Assembly: GCF_900105905.1 (NCBI RefSeq) | Contig: NZ_FNSV01000005.1 | Span: 6,696,001 to 6,760,000 of the forward strand | Reading direction: 5' to 3' | DNA: 64,000 nt | From: Rhodococcus koreensis | Lineage (GTDB): Bacteria; Actinomycetota; Actinomycetes; Mycobacteriales; Mycobacteriaceae | Part shown: piece after piece, positions 26,165-35,211 of the stretch | Numbering within the stretch: position 1 is the stretch's first letter | Layout of the letters: every line of letters starts with the position of its first letter | Translations under genes and position numbers: made by a program | The notes under the pieces: model-generated | The model's database searches: none | What the model was told of the DNA's origin: nothing | What the model saw: the letters and a program-made list of their open reading frames with translations, nothing else

Positions 26165-26545
26165 ATGAGCTCAGAAGCGGACCTGCGCGGCACGTGGCGG
26201 CTGCTCGCGAGCCGATACAACTCGATCGCCTGCGAGTTGGATCGTGAGATGCAACACGCGCACGGCCTGAGCATGAGCGATTTCGAGACACTCGACCGAC
26301 TGATGGACACCACCTGCGACCGGCCACGGATGCAGGACCTGGCGGCCGAGATGTACCTCAGCCCCAGTGCTCTGTCCCGGAGCGTGGCCCGACTGGAGAA
26401 GGCGGGCCTGGTCGCCAGAGCGCTGTGCGAGGCGGACCGGCGCGGCGTCTTCGTCGACGTCACCGACGCCGGCCGCGAGGTACACGCCGACGCCAAGAAG
26501 ATTCAGCTGGGCGTACTCACCGAAAGGCTTTCGGAAGCAACCTGA
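26165..26545 (+). CDS. MarR-family regulator
   Basis: The 126-residue protein has a single winged HTH (about 45-110, MQDLAAEMYLSPSALSRSVARLEKAGLV, then the wing RRGVFVDVTDAG). It is shorter than many MarR proteins at the C-terminus. It is divergent from the MFS pump and probably represses both genes until a ligand binds. The ATG at 26165 is favoured by the family N-terminus; the ribosome site is weak. Confidence 0.82.
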   Translation: MSSEADLRGTWRLLASRYNSIACELDREMQHAHGLSMSDFETLDRLMDTTCDRPRMQDLAAEMYLSPSALSRSVARLEKAGLVARALCEADRRGVFVDVTDAGREVHADAKKIQLGVLTERLSEAT

Positions 26546-26549
26546 TTCG

Positions 26550-27353
26550 TCACGTCAACGAGGTGGGTGTCGCGTAGTCGTCGGACGGGAACTCGCCGTC
26601 GACGACGGCGGTCACCACCGTGTTCTCGAGCGTGATCGCCCCGCCGTGATTGTCCAGGAACGCGGTGTCCGCGGCGTCGCGCCCCGTCGCGATCCGCAGC
26701 AGTGCCGAACGCGGGGCCAGCCGGGTGGCGTCGACCACCCGCCACTCGGAATCGACGAACGCCTCGACGACGGCGTGGAAGTCCATCGGATCGCAGCCCG
26801 GCGCATACACCGCCGCCAGCCGCGCCGGGATGGTGACGGCCCGCAAGAGCGCGACCGTGAGGTGGGCGAAGTCACGGCACACCCCGGCCCCGGACAGCAT
26901 CGTGTCGACGGCACTGTCGGTGGATCTGCTCGACCCCGCCTGGTACAGCAGCCGTGACCCCACCCACGTGGTGATGTCCTGCAGCAGTTCCGGGTGCGGC
27001 TTCGACAGGTTGAACTCCCCGCCGGTGAACCCGAAGAACTTGTCCGCCTCGGCATATCGGCTCGGGCGCAGGTACTTCGACAGGTCGTAGTCGGTGACGG
27101 GAGGAGAATCGGCCTTGCCCAGAACCGAAGCCGAGTACTCGACGTGCAGCGAGCCGCGTGGGCTGTCCAGCAGGTGGACGCGAGTTCCGTGCTCCGCCAC
27201 CATCTCCCGTGCCTCGACCGGGTTACCGTCGAGGGTGAACGTCAGCGACTCCGACAGCTCCGAACCGGGGGTCCGGGCCACCGCGATCTTGAATTCGAGA
27301 CTGGTGGGGTCGGTGACCTCGATGTCGAGAGTGGCGGTGACGTGACGTTTCAT
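26550..27353 (-). CDS. Transglutaminase-like cysteine protease-fold protein
   Basis: The 267-residue protein has an N-terminal beta-rich domain followed by a transglutaminase core. The triad is visible: Cys in GVCRDFAHL (about 178), His in DFHAVVEAFV (about 212) and Asp in VDATRLAPR (about 227). Bacterial members may be proteases or amide-forming enzymes. No signal sequence is present, so it is probably cytosolic. Its 3' end is four bases from the convergent MarR stop. Confidence 0.82.
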   Translation of the reverse strand: MKRHVTATLDIEVTDPTSLEFKIAVARTPGSELSESLTFTLDGNPVEAREMVAEHGTRVHLLDSPRGSLHVEYSASVLGKADSPPVTDYDLSKYLRPSRYAEADKFFGFTGGEFNLSKPHPELLQDITTWVGSRLLYQAGSSRSTDSAVDTMLSGAGVCRDFAHLTVALLRAVTIPARLAAVYAPGCDPMDFHAVVEAFVDSEWRVVDATRLAPRSALLRIATGRDAADTAFLDNHGGAITLENTVVTAVVDGEFPSDDYATPTSLT

Positions 27354-27402
27354 CAGCCCATCCTGGCATCCCGCGTCCGGGGGTGCAGAATCCCCGGCGG
27401 AG

Positions 27403-28242
27403 TCAGGCCCGAACGCGTGGCCGCAACCACTCGACGAGATCGTCGAGTACCTCCTCGTTCTCCGGTTCGTTGAACACCTCGTGGAACAGGTTTTCGTAGA
27501 TCTCCACCGTGAGATCCTCCGAACCGGCGTACTCCGCGATGAGTTCCGTGCCGTGCACGCTCGCGAGCCCGTCGTCCCGCCCGTGCTGCAGCAGCAGGGG
27601 AACCTTCAACGACGGCAGGCGCTCCGGCAAATGTTCGGCAGCCAGAATCATTCCGCGCGCAATCCCCGCAGGCACCTTCCCGTGGTGGACGAGGGGATCC
27701 TCCTCGTAGGCCGCCACGACCGCCGGATCGCGGGACACCAGCTTCGCGTCGAGTGATTCGACGGGTACGCCGGGGAGGAAGCGGCCCACCAGCTTGCCGA
27801 TCTCGACCACCACGCGCGGTGTCCCGCTCGTCACGTCGACCGCGGGTCCGGACAGCATGAGTGCCTTCAGGTCCTGCTGGTGGTCGAGGGCGTACGTCAG
27901 TGCGATGGAACCGCCCATGCTGTGCCCGAGGAGGAACCGGTCGGTGCCCGGCCAGTCCGTCGACGCGATGCCGAACAGCTGGTGCAGGTCGTCGGTGAAT
28001 TCGCGCCAGTCCTTCAGATGGACCCGTTTGCCGCCCGACCGCCCGTGTCCGCGGTGGTCGGGCGCGTAGATCGCCAGATCGAGTTCGCCGAGTCGCTCGA
28101 TCACGTGGTCGTAGCGCCGGGCGTGTTCGCCGAAGCCGTGGCACAGCACCAGCACGCCGCGCGGGCGCCGCTCGGGAAGCCACACGTCGTAGACGATGGG
28201 AATTCCGCCGACGCCGGCGAAGGACGATTCTCGATGCTGCAT
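27403..28242 (-). CDS. Monoacylglycerol lipase-like alpha/beta-hydrolase
   Basis: This 279-residue serine hydrolase has an oxyanion HGFGEHARRY motif (about 35-44), the nucleophile elbow GHSMGG (about 109), Asp in HGRDDGLA and His in LFHEVFNE. The pattern is that of bacterial and mycobacterial monoacylglycerol lipases. It probably frees fatty acids from monoglycerides during lipid turnover. It lies 49 bases after the start of the transglutaminase gene on the same strand. Confidence 0.85.
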   Translation of the reverse strand: MQHRESSFAGVGGIPIVYDVWLPERRPRGVLVLCHGFGEHARRYDHVIERLGELDLAIYAPDHRGHGRSGGKRVHLKDWREFTDDLHQLFGIASTDWPGTDRFLLGHSMGGSIALTYALDHQQDLKALMLSGPAVDVTSGTPRVVVEIGKLVGRFLPGVPVESLDAKLVSRDPAVVAAYEEDPLVHHGKVPAGIARGMILAAEHLPERLPSLKVPLLLQHGRDDGLASVHGTELIAEYAGSEDLTVEIYENLFHEVFNEPENEEVLDDLVEWLRPRVRA

Positions 28243-28312
28243 GATGCCCCTTCGTGGTCCGAATTCGACGACTCAGATCATTGCACGGTGAGGTACCCCG
28301 ACAAGCGGAAAA

Positions 28313-29911
28313 TTAGGGGATCGGTCCCTTCGACAACAGGTCGATCACGGCTCGGGAGGTGCGTCGCCGCAGCCATCCACGCGGCCCGTCCTCGCCGAGC
28401 GCGGCGCGGGCGGCGTTCAAGCCCGACACCCCGTGCACACCGCCGCCCGGGTGCGCCGAGGCGCTGCCCAGGTACAGGCGCTGAACCGGGGTTTCCGAGC
28501 GGGAGATGCCCGGCCCGGGCCGGAAGACCAGTTGCTGATGGAGTTGCGCCGTCCCCCCGTTGACGGCGCCGCCCACGAGATTCGCGTCGGCCGCCTCGAG
28601 ATCCGACGGGCGCTGGACGACGCGCCCGACGACCCGATCCGCGAAACCGGGTGCGTGTGCCTCGAGGACGTCGTCGACCCGCGCCGCCAGCAGGTCGGCA
28701 GACGCGTTGTCGATGATGTCGCGCGGTAGATGCGTGTACGCCCAGGCGCTTTCGGTGCCCTCCGGTGACCTGCTGGGATCGGCGGTCGTCATCTGCCCGA
28801 ACAGCAGGAACGGGCGGGCCGGGACGGTGCCGGTGGTCAGGTCGGCCATCCACCGGACGAGGCCGTTGTCGTCGGCGCCGAGGTGGACGGTCCCCGCACC
28901 GCTCAGGCTGGGCGAACGCCACGGAATCTTCTGTGACAAGGCGTAATTGACCTTCAGCACCGGCGTGTCCCACTCGAAATGGTCGAGATCGGCACGCACC
29001 CGGGCGGGGACGGCATGGTCCGGCAGCAGCGACCCGTACAGCGCGGGCGCCGAGACGTCGGCGATCACCGCCCGGCGTGCCGTGTAGCGGGCACCCGACG
29101 CCGTCCGCACGCCGACGGCGCGACCGGACCGAACCTCGATCCCAGTCACCGCGTCGCCGTAGTGGAAATGCGCGCCCGCGTGCTCGGCCCGGCGTACCAT
29201 CGCGGCCGACAACTCGCCCGCGCCGCCCACCGGGACGGGGTACCCACCGTCCTGGGCGAGCATCGTCAGGATGTACCCCATGACGCCGCTGCCCGGTGCG
29301 TCCGGAGGGGTGTCGGCGTGCATCGCGTTGCCCAGCAACAGCAGTCGTGCCGCCTCGTCGCGGAACAGTTCGTGCGCCATCCGCCGCGCAGGAAGGAGGA
29401 GGAATCGCGCCACCCTCAGCGACTCGGCGGTGCCAAGCCGGCGCAGCAGGGCGCTCGGGCCCCGCACGGGAGGGAACGGGCTGAACAGGATGCTCAGCAG
29501 CGGTTCCTTGATGTGGTGCCACTGCTCGACCAGCGCCGTCCACGCGACGCCGTCGCCGGGTTGCCTGCGTTCGAGGTCGGCGGCCGTGTCGGCCGGGTCG
29601 GGATGAATCACCGGCGCGTCCTCGTCTGCAGCGGAGCGGGCGTGCCCGACCGCGCGGGGCGCGTGACTCCAGCGCAACCCGTGCGACTCGAGGTCCAGCC
29701 CGCGCAGCGCGGGGGACACGGTCGACAGGGGATAGAACGCGCTGAACAGGTCCGACGTGAAGCCTGGGACGAGTTCGGCCGACCTCACCGCGCCGCCGGG
29801 CGTCGGCTGCGCCTCCACGACCGCGACGTCCCAGCCTGCATCGGCGAGAGTCGCGGCCGCGACGAGCCCGTTGGGACCGGATCCGATGACCACTGCGTCG
29901 ACGTTGCTCAC
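28313..29911 (-). CDS. FAD-dependent phytoene-desaturase-like oxidoreductase (PYROXD2 type)
   Basis: The 532-residue protein has the N-terminal dinucleotide-binding motif VIGSGPNGLVAAATLADAGWDVAVVEA and a C-terminal FAD-contact segment LYLGSASAHPGGGVHGVSGLNAA. It belongs to the amine-oxidase/carotenoid-desaturase superfamily, nearest in appearance to PYROXD2/CrtI-like proteins. No other carotenoid gene is adjacent, so a carotenoid role is unproven. A start at 29911 gives the correct N-terminus. Confidence 0.78.
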   Translation of the reverse strand: MSNVDAVVIGSGPNGLVAAATLADAGWDVAVVEAQPTPGGAVRSAELVPGFTSDLFSAFYPLSTVSPALRGLDLESHGLRWSHAPRAVGHARSAADEDAPVIHPDPADTAADLERRQPGDGVAWTALVEQWHHIKEPLLSILFSPFPPVRGPSALLRRLGTAESLRVARFLLLPARRMAHELFRDEAARLLLLGNAMHADTPPDAPGSGVMGYILTMLAQDGGYPVPVGGAGELSAAMVRRAEHAGAHFHYGDAVTGIEVRSGRAVGVRTASGARYTARRAVIADVSAPALYGSLLPDHAVPARVRADLDHFEWDTPVLKVNYALSQKIPWRSPSLSGAGTVHLGADDNGLVRWMADLTTGTVPARPFLLFGQMTTADPSRSPEGTESAWAYTHLPRDIIDNASADLLAARVDDVLEAHAPGFADRVVGRVVQRPSDLEAADANLVGGAVNGGTAQLHQQLVFRPGPGISRSETPVQRLYLGSASAHPGGGVHGVSGLNAARAALGEDGPRGWLRRRTSRAVIDLLSKGPIP

Positions 29912-29951
29912 CCGACCAGGCTGTCAGAAAAGTCAGCGCTCCGCTCGATGC

Positions 29952-31175
29952 TCAAAGGGACGACGGCGTGAACGTCACCGGCAGATGCTTCAGTCCGTTG
30001 ATGAAGTTGGAGCGCAGCCGCTGGGCAGGCGCCGTCTGCTCCATGTCGGGCATCCGACGCAGAATCTCACTCAGCATCACCTTCATCTCGGCGCGAGCGA
30101 GGTTGGCGCCGAGACAGAAATGGTGACCGCCGCCGCCGAACGCGATGTGCTGCGAGTAGTGGCCGGTGGGACGGTCGATGTCGAACGTGTACGGATCGTC
30201 GAACACCGCCTCGTCACGGTTCCCCGACATGTGCCAGATGACCACCCGCTCGCCCTCGGAGATCTCGACGTCGTGCAGCACAGTGTCCCTGGTCGCGGTC
30301 CGGCGGAACTGCATGACCGGTGTGGCCCACCGCAACCCCTCCTCGATCAGGGCGTCGAGCTTCGACGGATCCTCGAGCACCTTCCGGCGCTCCTCGGGAT
30401 GCTCCATCAGCGCCAGCTGGGTGTGCGAGATGGCGTTGCGGGTGGTCTCGTTTCCCGCGACCGCGAGCAGCATGAAGAACATGTTGAAATCGAGTTCGCC
30501 GAGCTTCTCGCCGTGGACGTCGGCCTGGATGAGAGCTGTCGCAATGTCGTCGCGCGGGTGCCGCTTGCGGTCCTCGAACATCTCGAGGCTGTAGGCGAAC
30601 ATCTGTCCGGCCGCCGCGCGTTCCTGACCTTCCTCGAGGTGGAATTCGGGATCGGACGAGCCGATCATCTGATTCGTCAGGTCGAAGATGAGCTTGCGGT
30701 CCTCCTGGGGCACGCCGAGGAAGTCGGCGATCGCCTGCAACGGCAGTTCGGACGCGACGTCGACGACGAAGTCGCACTCGCCACGCTCGATCACCGCGTC
30801 GACGATGCTCGTGGCGCGCTGCGCGAGAATGTCGTGCAGCTGGCCGATGCGGCGGGGCGTGAAGCCCTTGCTGACAATCTTCCGCAGCGCCGTGTGGTCC
30901 GGTGGGTCCATGTTCAGCATCATCAACTGCTGGCCCGCCAGGTCGTCGGGGGCAAGGTCGTCGATGTAGGTGGCGCCCCGCCACGACGAATACGTCTCGG
31001 CGTCCCGGTTCACGGTCACGATGTCCGCATGCCGGGTGACGCACCAGAAGGGGTCGCCGCGCTCGTCGAGGTGCCGGTAGACCGGAGCCTCGCGCCGCAA
31101 CGTGGCGAACATCTCGTGGGGCACGCCCTGCACGAAGGTGTCCGGGTTGTAGAGATCGACGTCGGCGAGCTTCAC
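29952..31175 (-). CDS. Cytochrome P450, CYP125/CYP142/CYP124-like
   Basis: The 407-residue soluble P450 has the I-helix AVAGNETTRNAI with an acid-threonine pair, the ExxR region EEGLRWATP, and the haem motif FGGGGHHFCLG. The segments LNMDPPDHTALRKIVSKGFTPRRI and ELPLQAIADFLGVPQED strongly resemble CYP125-type sterol and branched-lipid hydroxylases. The GTG at 31175 was chosen because AGGAGG lies five bases upstream; a longer N-terminus is possible but lacks such a site. Redox partners are not adjacent. The substrate may be a sterol side chain, terpenoid or methyl-branched lipid. Confidence 0.83.
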   Translation of the reverse strand: MKLADVDLYNPDTFVQGVPHEMFATLRREAPVYRHLDERGDPFWCVTRHADIVTVNRDAETYSSWRGATYIDDLAPDDLAGQQLMMLNMDPPDHTALRKIVSKGFTPRRIGQLHDILAQRATSIVDAVIERGECDFVVDVASELPLQAIADFLGVPQEDRKLIFDLTNQMIGSSDPEFHLEEGQERAAAGQMFAYSLEMFEDRKRHPRDDIATALIQADVHGEKLGELDFNMFFMLLAVAGNETTRNAISHTQLALMEHPEERRKVLEDPSKLDALIEEGLRWATPVMQFRRTATRDTVLHDVEISEGERVVIWHMSGNRDEAVFDDPYTFDIDRPTGHYSQHIAFGGGGHHFCLGANLARAEMKVMLSEILRRMPDMEQTAPAQRLRSNFINGLKHLPVTFTPSSL

Positions 31176-31238
31176 GGTCCCTCCTGAGGCCTCACGTACG
31201 AGAATACGTTCTAGTCCTGGAGGATGTGGGGACAACGA

Positions 31239-31274
31239 AAACGGCCCCGGAGAATTGAATCTCCGGAGCCGTTT
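31239..31274 (-). terminator. Terminator after the initiator tRNA
   Basis: A long interrupted inverted repeat, with AAACGGC and GCCGTTT outer arms and CCGGAGA/TCTCCGG inner arms, ends six bases beyond the tRNA 3' end on the minus strand. It probably ends tRNA transcription and separates it from the P450 gene. Confidence 0.75.
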
Positions 31275-31279
31275 CCACT

Positions 31280-31356
31280 TGGTAGCGGGGACAGGATTTG
31301 AACCTGCGACCTCTGGGTTATGAGCCCAGCGAGCTACCGAGCTGCTCCACCCCGCG
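31280..31356 (-). tRNA. Initiator tRNA-fMet (CAT)
   Basis: The 77-base cloverleaf has anticodon CAT and an encoded 3' CCA (31280-31282). Initiator features are clear: the first acceptor position is an unpaired C opposite T, and the anticodon stem has three consecutive G:C pairs (GGG/CCC) flanking CTCATAA. The T-loop reads GGTTCAAATCC. The acceptor arms GCGGGG and CCCCGC pair fully. Confidence 0.97.
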
Positions 31357-31417
31357 TTGCATTGACAACACTACACCCTTCCCGGAGTGCTCTTGACCAA
31401 CCCCGGGGAGGGCTAGG

Positions 31418-32056
31418 TCACATCAACCGGAACTGGACCATTTCGATGGCGTTCTCGATCGCCTCGGAAACCTCCCGCAAGCGCTCGTCCGCGCCGGCCG
31501 CAGCGAGAATCTGCAGGCGGTCGGCGTCGCCCATCGGAATGTACGTGGCGATCTCGTACAGCCTCGTGCCGAGGGACCCGCGGAACCCGCCGATGACCGG
31601 AACGTCGGGCGGGACGTTCCCGGTCTCCGTCGCGAGACGTCGGAGGAGGCCGTACAGGAATTCGAGTCTCTCGATCAGCGACGGGAATTCGTAATCCGCC
31701 GTCTGGGTGCCGGAGTTCTCGTCCGGCCACACATCCACCTCGGCGATCGGATACGGGTTGTCCGGCAACCACTTCGACACCTTGATGCGTTCCTCGGTGC
31801 GGCAGAACAACTCGTACCGGCCGTCGCCGATCGACGCGTGGGATTCGATCCGCGCGATCGTGCCCACGTCGTGGCGCACGTCGCCGCCACCCACCTCGTT
31901 GCCGCGAGCAATGAGCACGACCCCGAATCGCGGACCGTCCGGTGCGTCCAGGCAGTCGCGGACCAGTTCCTGATAGCGGGGTTCGAAGACGTGGAGGGGG
32001 AGCTGCTGACCGGGCAGCATCGTCGAGCCCAGCGGGAACATGGGGAGCAGAGTCAT
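31418..32056 (-). CDS. Lon substrate-binding-domain protein
   Basis: The 212-residue protein consists of a Lon N-terminal (PUA-like) domain: MFPLGSTMLPGQQLPLHVFEPRYQELVRDCL at the start is the family hallmark. It lacks the AAA+ and protease domains. Its start codon shares one base with the stop of the DUF309 gene (TGATG), so the two are translationally coupled. The role of stand-alone Lon domains is not established; they may bind unfolded peptides. Confidence 0.83.
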   Translation of the reverse strand: MTLLPMFPLGSTMLPGQQLPLHVFEPRYQELVRDCLDAPDGPRFGVVLIARGNEVGGGDVRHDVGTIARIESHASIGDGRYELFCRTEERIKVSKWLPDNPYPIAEVDVWPDENSGTQTADYEFPSLIERLEFLYGLLRRLATETGNVPPDVPVIGGFRGSLGTRLYEIATYIPMGDADRLQILAAAGADERLREVSEAIENAIEMVQFRLM

Positions 32057-32529
32057 CAGGGGATTCTCAATCGGGGTACGGGCGTCGCCGGCAACGGGTC
32101 GACGCGATCGATCTCGTCCGTCAGGTGTTCCGACCACGTCAGGAGGCCGGCGATGTCGAGGCCGTGTGGCGCCTCCACCTCGTAATGCCGGATCCGGTCG
32201 TGGCCCTGGCGCAGCAGCGACCGCGCACCGGTCTTGTTGCCCCGCATCAGGTGGGTGAGACCCACAGCGAGCTGCGCGAGCCCCTGCCACAGTTCCCGCT
32301 CGTCCTCGGGTGCGATCTTCCACGTGCCTTCGAGGATTTCGTGGGCGTGGAACGGCATGCCGTGGTCGAGTAGCCGCTGAGCCTCGGTGATCGCCTCGTC
32401 GGGCGGTAACCGCAGGTCGTCGGGGATGCGCGGCACACCCTCGGCGTCGTGAGGCAGGGGCCGGCCAAGCTCGTCGCGGGGGCGTGCGTTGAGCGGCTTC
32501 CCCGTCCCGTCCCTGTCCCGATCGGTCAT
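32056..32529 (-). CDS. DUF309 family protein
   Basis: The 157-residue protein has the DUF309 pattern: FHAHEILEGTWK (about 78-89), WQGLAQLAVGLTHLMRGNKTGARSLL, and a final amphipathic helix. The N-terminal 45 residues are polar and probably disordered. It is coupled by overlap to the Lon-domain gene. A start at 32529 fits the family length. The function of this helical family is unknown. Confidence 0.78.
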   Translation of the reverse strand: MTDRDRDGTGKPLNARPRDELGRPLPHDAEGVPRIPDDLRLPPDEAITEAQRLLDHGMPFHAHEILEGTWKIAPEDERELWQGLAQLAVGLTHLMRGNKTGARSLLRQGHDRIRHYEVEAPHGLDIAGLLTWSEHLTDEIDRVDPLPATPVPRLRIP

Positions 32530-32545
32530 GGGACAAGGGTAACGC

Positions 32546-33295
32546 TCAGCCGCGGGTCGGCGAAGGGTTGGCAAGGGCCGCAGACACGCGTTTCGACAAC
32601 TCGTCGCGAACCACCCGGACCGTCGCCGACCGCAGGTGAACACGGTCGTCCTGGTGATAGAGGTACCGGCCGTCCTGTTCCACGTCGATCCAGGTCAGTT
32701 CACCCAGAACGGGCTCGTCGAGTCCGCTGCGCGCACCACGGATGCAGATGTAACCGATCCCGGTTCGCGGTCGGCCGACGATCCGTCGCAGCAGAGTGCC
32801 GTCGGAGGCCCGGGCGTTCTGCAGGACGGACGTCGTGGCGCTTCGGCTCTGAATGTCGTCGGGGTGCGCGGTCAGCGACGGGGTTCGTCCGGGAGCGCAG
32901 TCGGGCAAGTCGTCCAGGAGTCGGGCGACGAACCCGTCGACGCTCTCCACGCCCGCGTCGATCCGGATGTCGCCGCGTCCCGGTTCGCCGCGGAGCTGTT
33001 CGGCGACGACGGCGACCCGGCCCCGGATGCTGCCCCTCCGCCGGATCCCGGAGTCGAGTTCGGGGGAGGGGGCGAGCACCGTGACGGACACTTGCGGGTT
33101 CCGGAGCACCTGGATCGCCGCGACCAGTTTCGGTTCGTCGAGCGCGGACCGCCACTGCTCCAGTTCGCGTTGCTGGATCGCGTACTGGTCTTCCGTTGCC
33201 GCGGCGGACCGGTACTTCAGCGGGTACGGCATCCAGTCGAGATCGGTTGCCTCCCAAAGGCACATGAATTGAGCTGACGTCAGCCGCCAGTTCAT
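32546..33295 (-). CDS. EspG-family type VII secretion chaperone
   Basis: This 249-residue protein resembles EspG, the cytosolic chaperone that binds PPE-type substrates of ESX systems. The opening MNWRLTSAQFMCLWEATDLDWMPYPLKYRS and the LRNPQVSVTVLAP and RTGIGYICIRGA strands fit the family. It overlaps the upstream PPE-like gene by four bases (ATGA), as expected for chaperone and client. No ESX ATPase or membrane component lies in this window. Confidence 0.78.
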   Translation of the reverse strand: MNWRLTSAQFMCLWEATDLDWMPYPLKYRSAAATEDQYAIQQRELEQWRSALDEPKLVAAIQVLRNPQVSVTVLAPSPELDSGIRRRGSIRGRVAVVAEQLRGEPGRGDIRIDAGVESVDGFVARLLDDLPDCAPGRTPSLTAHPDDIQSRSATTSVLQNARASDGTLLRRIVGRPRTGIGYICIRGARSGLDEPVLGELTWIDVEQDGRYLYHQDDRVHLRSATVRVVRDELSKRVSAALANPSPTRG

Positions 33296-34638
33296 GCGCC
33301 GATCACCGGCGGTGCGACGGGGTCGAGTTTACCGATCAGGTCGTTGCCGTTGTCGACGGTGATGAGGTAGCTCGGCGTCTGATGCTCCGTGTCGCCCTCG
33401 CCGTTTCCGCCTGCCCGGCCGGGCGCACCCATCATGCCGGGTGCCATACCCATCCCGGGGCGACTCATGCTCGGTTTCACCGGCGTCGCCGCCGCGGCAG
33501 CGGCCGCCGCCCCTGCACCCGCCGCCGCACCACCCGACGGGATCGGGCCACCCGGAACCACAGCGCCCGAGTTGGACTCGGACTCGCGTTTGTCGTTCTT
33601 CCGGCGCGTGCTCGACGCCGAACCCCCGACACCCGATCCGCCGGCACCGGATGCACCGGCGCCCGATCCGCCGGCGATTCCGCCATAACCCGCTCCGCCC
33701 GCGCCGTTGCCCGACTGCGAACCTGCACCAGCAGCGTTCTGCGCATTCGCAGCCGCAGTCTGTGCGGCCGAACCGGATCCGGCACCGGCGCCCTGATTGG
33801 CAGCAGCCTCGGCATTCGCTGCAGACGTGGTCGCGGCATCATCCTCCGCGGAACCCTCGGCCCCAGGGGTCTCACCATTCACAGACGCATCGCCATCGCT
33901 CGGCGCGGAGAAGGTACTGCTGTCGGATGTGTTCCACGGATTTGAACCCTGTGGCACCGTTCCGTACGAACTCGGCATGCCGCCGGAGCCGGAACCGTCG
34001 CCAGATGGCGTGTAGGGCTCCGGTAACTGCGGGACATTCGTGCCGACGTCCCGGTAGTTCGGCACGTAGATCGCCTCCAACCTCCGAACCGCCTCGAGAC
34101 GTGCGGCTTCCCTCTCAGTCTCGGACCTTTCGGCCGCAAGCGGGCTCAGCGGGAGTTGAGACAGGACACCTTCGGCACTGGCCGGCTGAGGCACAGAGGC
34201 TTTCACATCCGCAGCCGCACTGCTCAGGATGTCGAGCTTGACGGCAATTGCCGCGATGCTCGATGTCAGTTGACCGCTCGTTGCAGCGAGTTTCTCGGTA
34301 GCTTGCGCCGCGGCATCCGCCGCCGCACCCTCCCAGCGTTCGGAGATGGTATTTCGGAGGATCGCGAACCCGAACGCTAAAGGGAGCGCATTCGAGATGC
34401 TGTGACAGGCCTGGGCGAGTTGACTGATGGCGTCGGGAACCATGGTCTGCGCCTTTGCGTACATTTCTTCGTGATCCATACCGTGGAAGCTCTCCATGGT
34501 GCGGATGTACGGTTCGTCTGTTCCTGATCCTGCGGTCAGCTTGTCCGCCGAGTTCTGTAAGCCCGTGCGGCGTTGCTCGCCTGCTCCATTCGGATTTATC
34601 GAGTCGAGGATCGTGGACACAACATCATTGGGCGGCAC
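33292..34638 (-). CDS. PPE/EspB-like type VII secretion substrate
   Basis: The 448-residue protein has a helical N-terminal region (about 50-175) with a WEG (WxG) turn at 102-104, like PPE and EspB proteins. A low-complexity Ser/Gly/Ala/Pro-rich stretch (about 205-410) follows. A conserved-looking tail YLITVDNGNDLIGKLDPVAPPVIGA ends it. It starts at GTG 34638 with AAGGAGGG upstream. Sandwiched between a lipoprotein and an EspG chaperone, it is probably the secreted client. There is no signal peptide, as expected for type VII substrates. Confidence 0.75.
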   Translation of the reverse strand: MPPNDVVSTILDSINPNGAGEQRRTGLQNSADKLTAGSGTDEPYIRTMESFHGMDHEEMYAKAQTMVPDAISQLAQACHSISNALPLAFGFAILRNTISERWEGAAADAAAQATEKLAATSGQLTSSIAAIAVKLDILSSAAADVKASVPQPASAEGVLSQLPLSPLAAERSETEREAARLEAVRRLEAIYVPNYRDVGTNVPQLPEPYTPSGDGSGSGGMPSSYGTVPQGSNPWNTSDSSTFSAPSDGDASVNGETPGAEGSAEDDAATTSAANAEAAANQGAGAGSGSAAQTAAANAQNAAGAGSQSGNGAGGAGYGGIAGGSGAGASGAGGSGVGGSASSTRRKNDKRESESNSGAVVPGGPIPSGGAAAGAGAAAAAAAATPVKPSMSRPGMGMAPGMMGAPGRAGGNGEGDTEHQTPSYLITVDNGNDLIGKLDPVAPPVIGA

Positions 34639-34641
34639 GGC

Positions 34642-35211
34642 TTAGCCCTCCTTCGGAATGTAGCGTTCGAAGATCCGGGCGATGTCCTCCAAGCCTGCGC
34701 ACCATTCAGATTCGGGAGCGGGCCCAGCGTGGTCGGGGAAGATGCTTCGAGTTAATCCGAACATGCCGTATGAAGTTTCCATGCTGAGATCGCACGAATT
34801 TCTGACTTCAGGATTGAACTTCAGAAGCGCTCGACGACCGTTAATCTCGATCGGTGTGGCATGGTCCTTGGATTTTTCTTGCTCTTCAGCCCAGCTGATA
34901 TTCCCTGACAACGCATTCATCCCGTAAAGGTCGTCGACGGAATCGTACGAACAGCCTAGGAAGGTATAGCTCCCCGCAGGGAAGTCGGCGTTCTTTTCAC
35001 TGCTCGCGTCGTACCCTGCCTTCAACAGGGCTTCGTCGGGAATGTCGAGGCACGGATCGAAGGCAACCTGAGGGCGAGTCGATTGGTCGACGTGGCGTGG
35101 AATTCGGGTGGATGACGTGTGGGGATCTGTTTCTGTCGTCGCGGACGCCGTGCACCCAACCAGAGCTATGGCGGTCGATGTAATGCCGATCCACAAAAGA
35201 GGCTGCCTCAT
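34642..35211 (-). CDS. DUF3558-like lipoprotein
   Basis: The 189-residue protein has a signal peptide and lipobox (ALVGC, cysteine near residue 20). Its mature part has FDPCLDIPDEALLKAGYD and a further GCSYD cysteine, features of the DUF3558 actinobacterial lipoproteins. It sits between the WXG100-like gene, which it overlaps by four bases, and the PPE-like gene. It may act at the cell envelope with those secreted proteins. Specific function is unknown. Confidence 0.77.
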   Translation of the reverse strand: MRQPLLWIGITSTAIALVGCTASATTETDPHTSSTRIPRHVDQSTRPQVAFDPCLDIPDEALLKAGYDASSEKNADFPAGSYTFLGCSYDSVDDLYGMNALSGNISWAEEQEKSKDHATPIEINGRRALLKFNPEVRNSCDLSMETSYGMFGLTRSIFPDHAGPAPESEWCAGLEDIARIFERYIPKEG

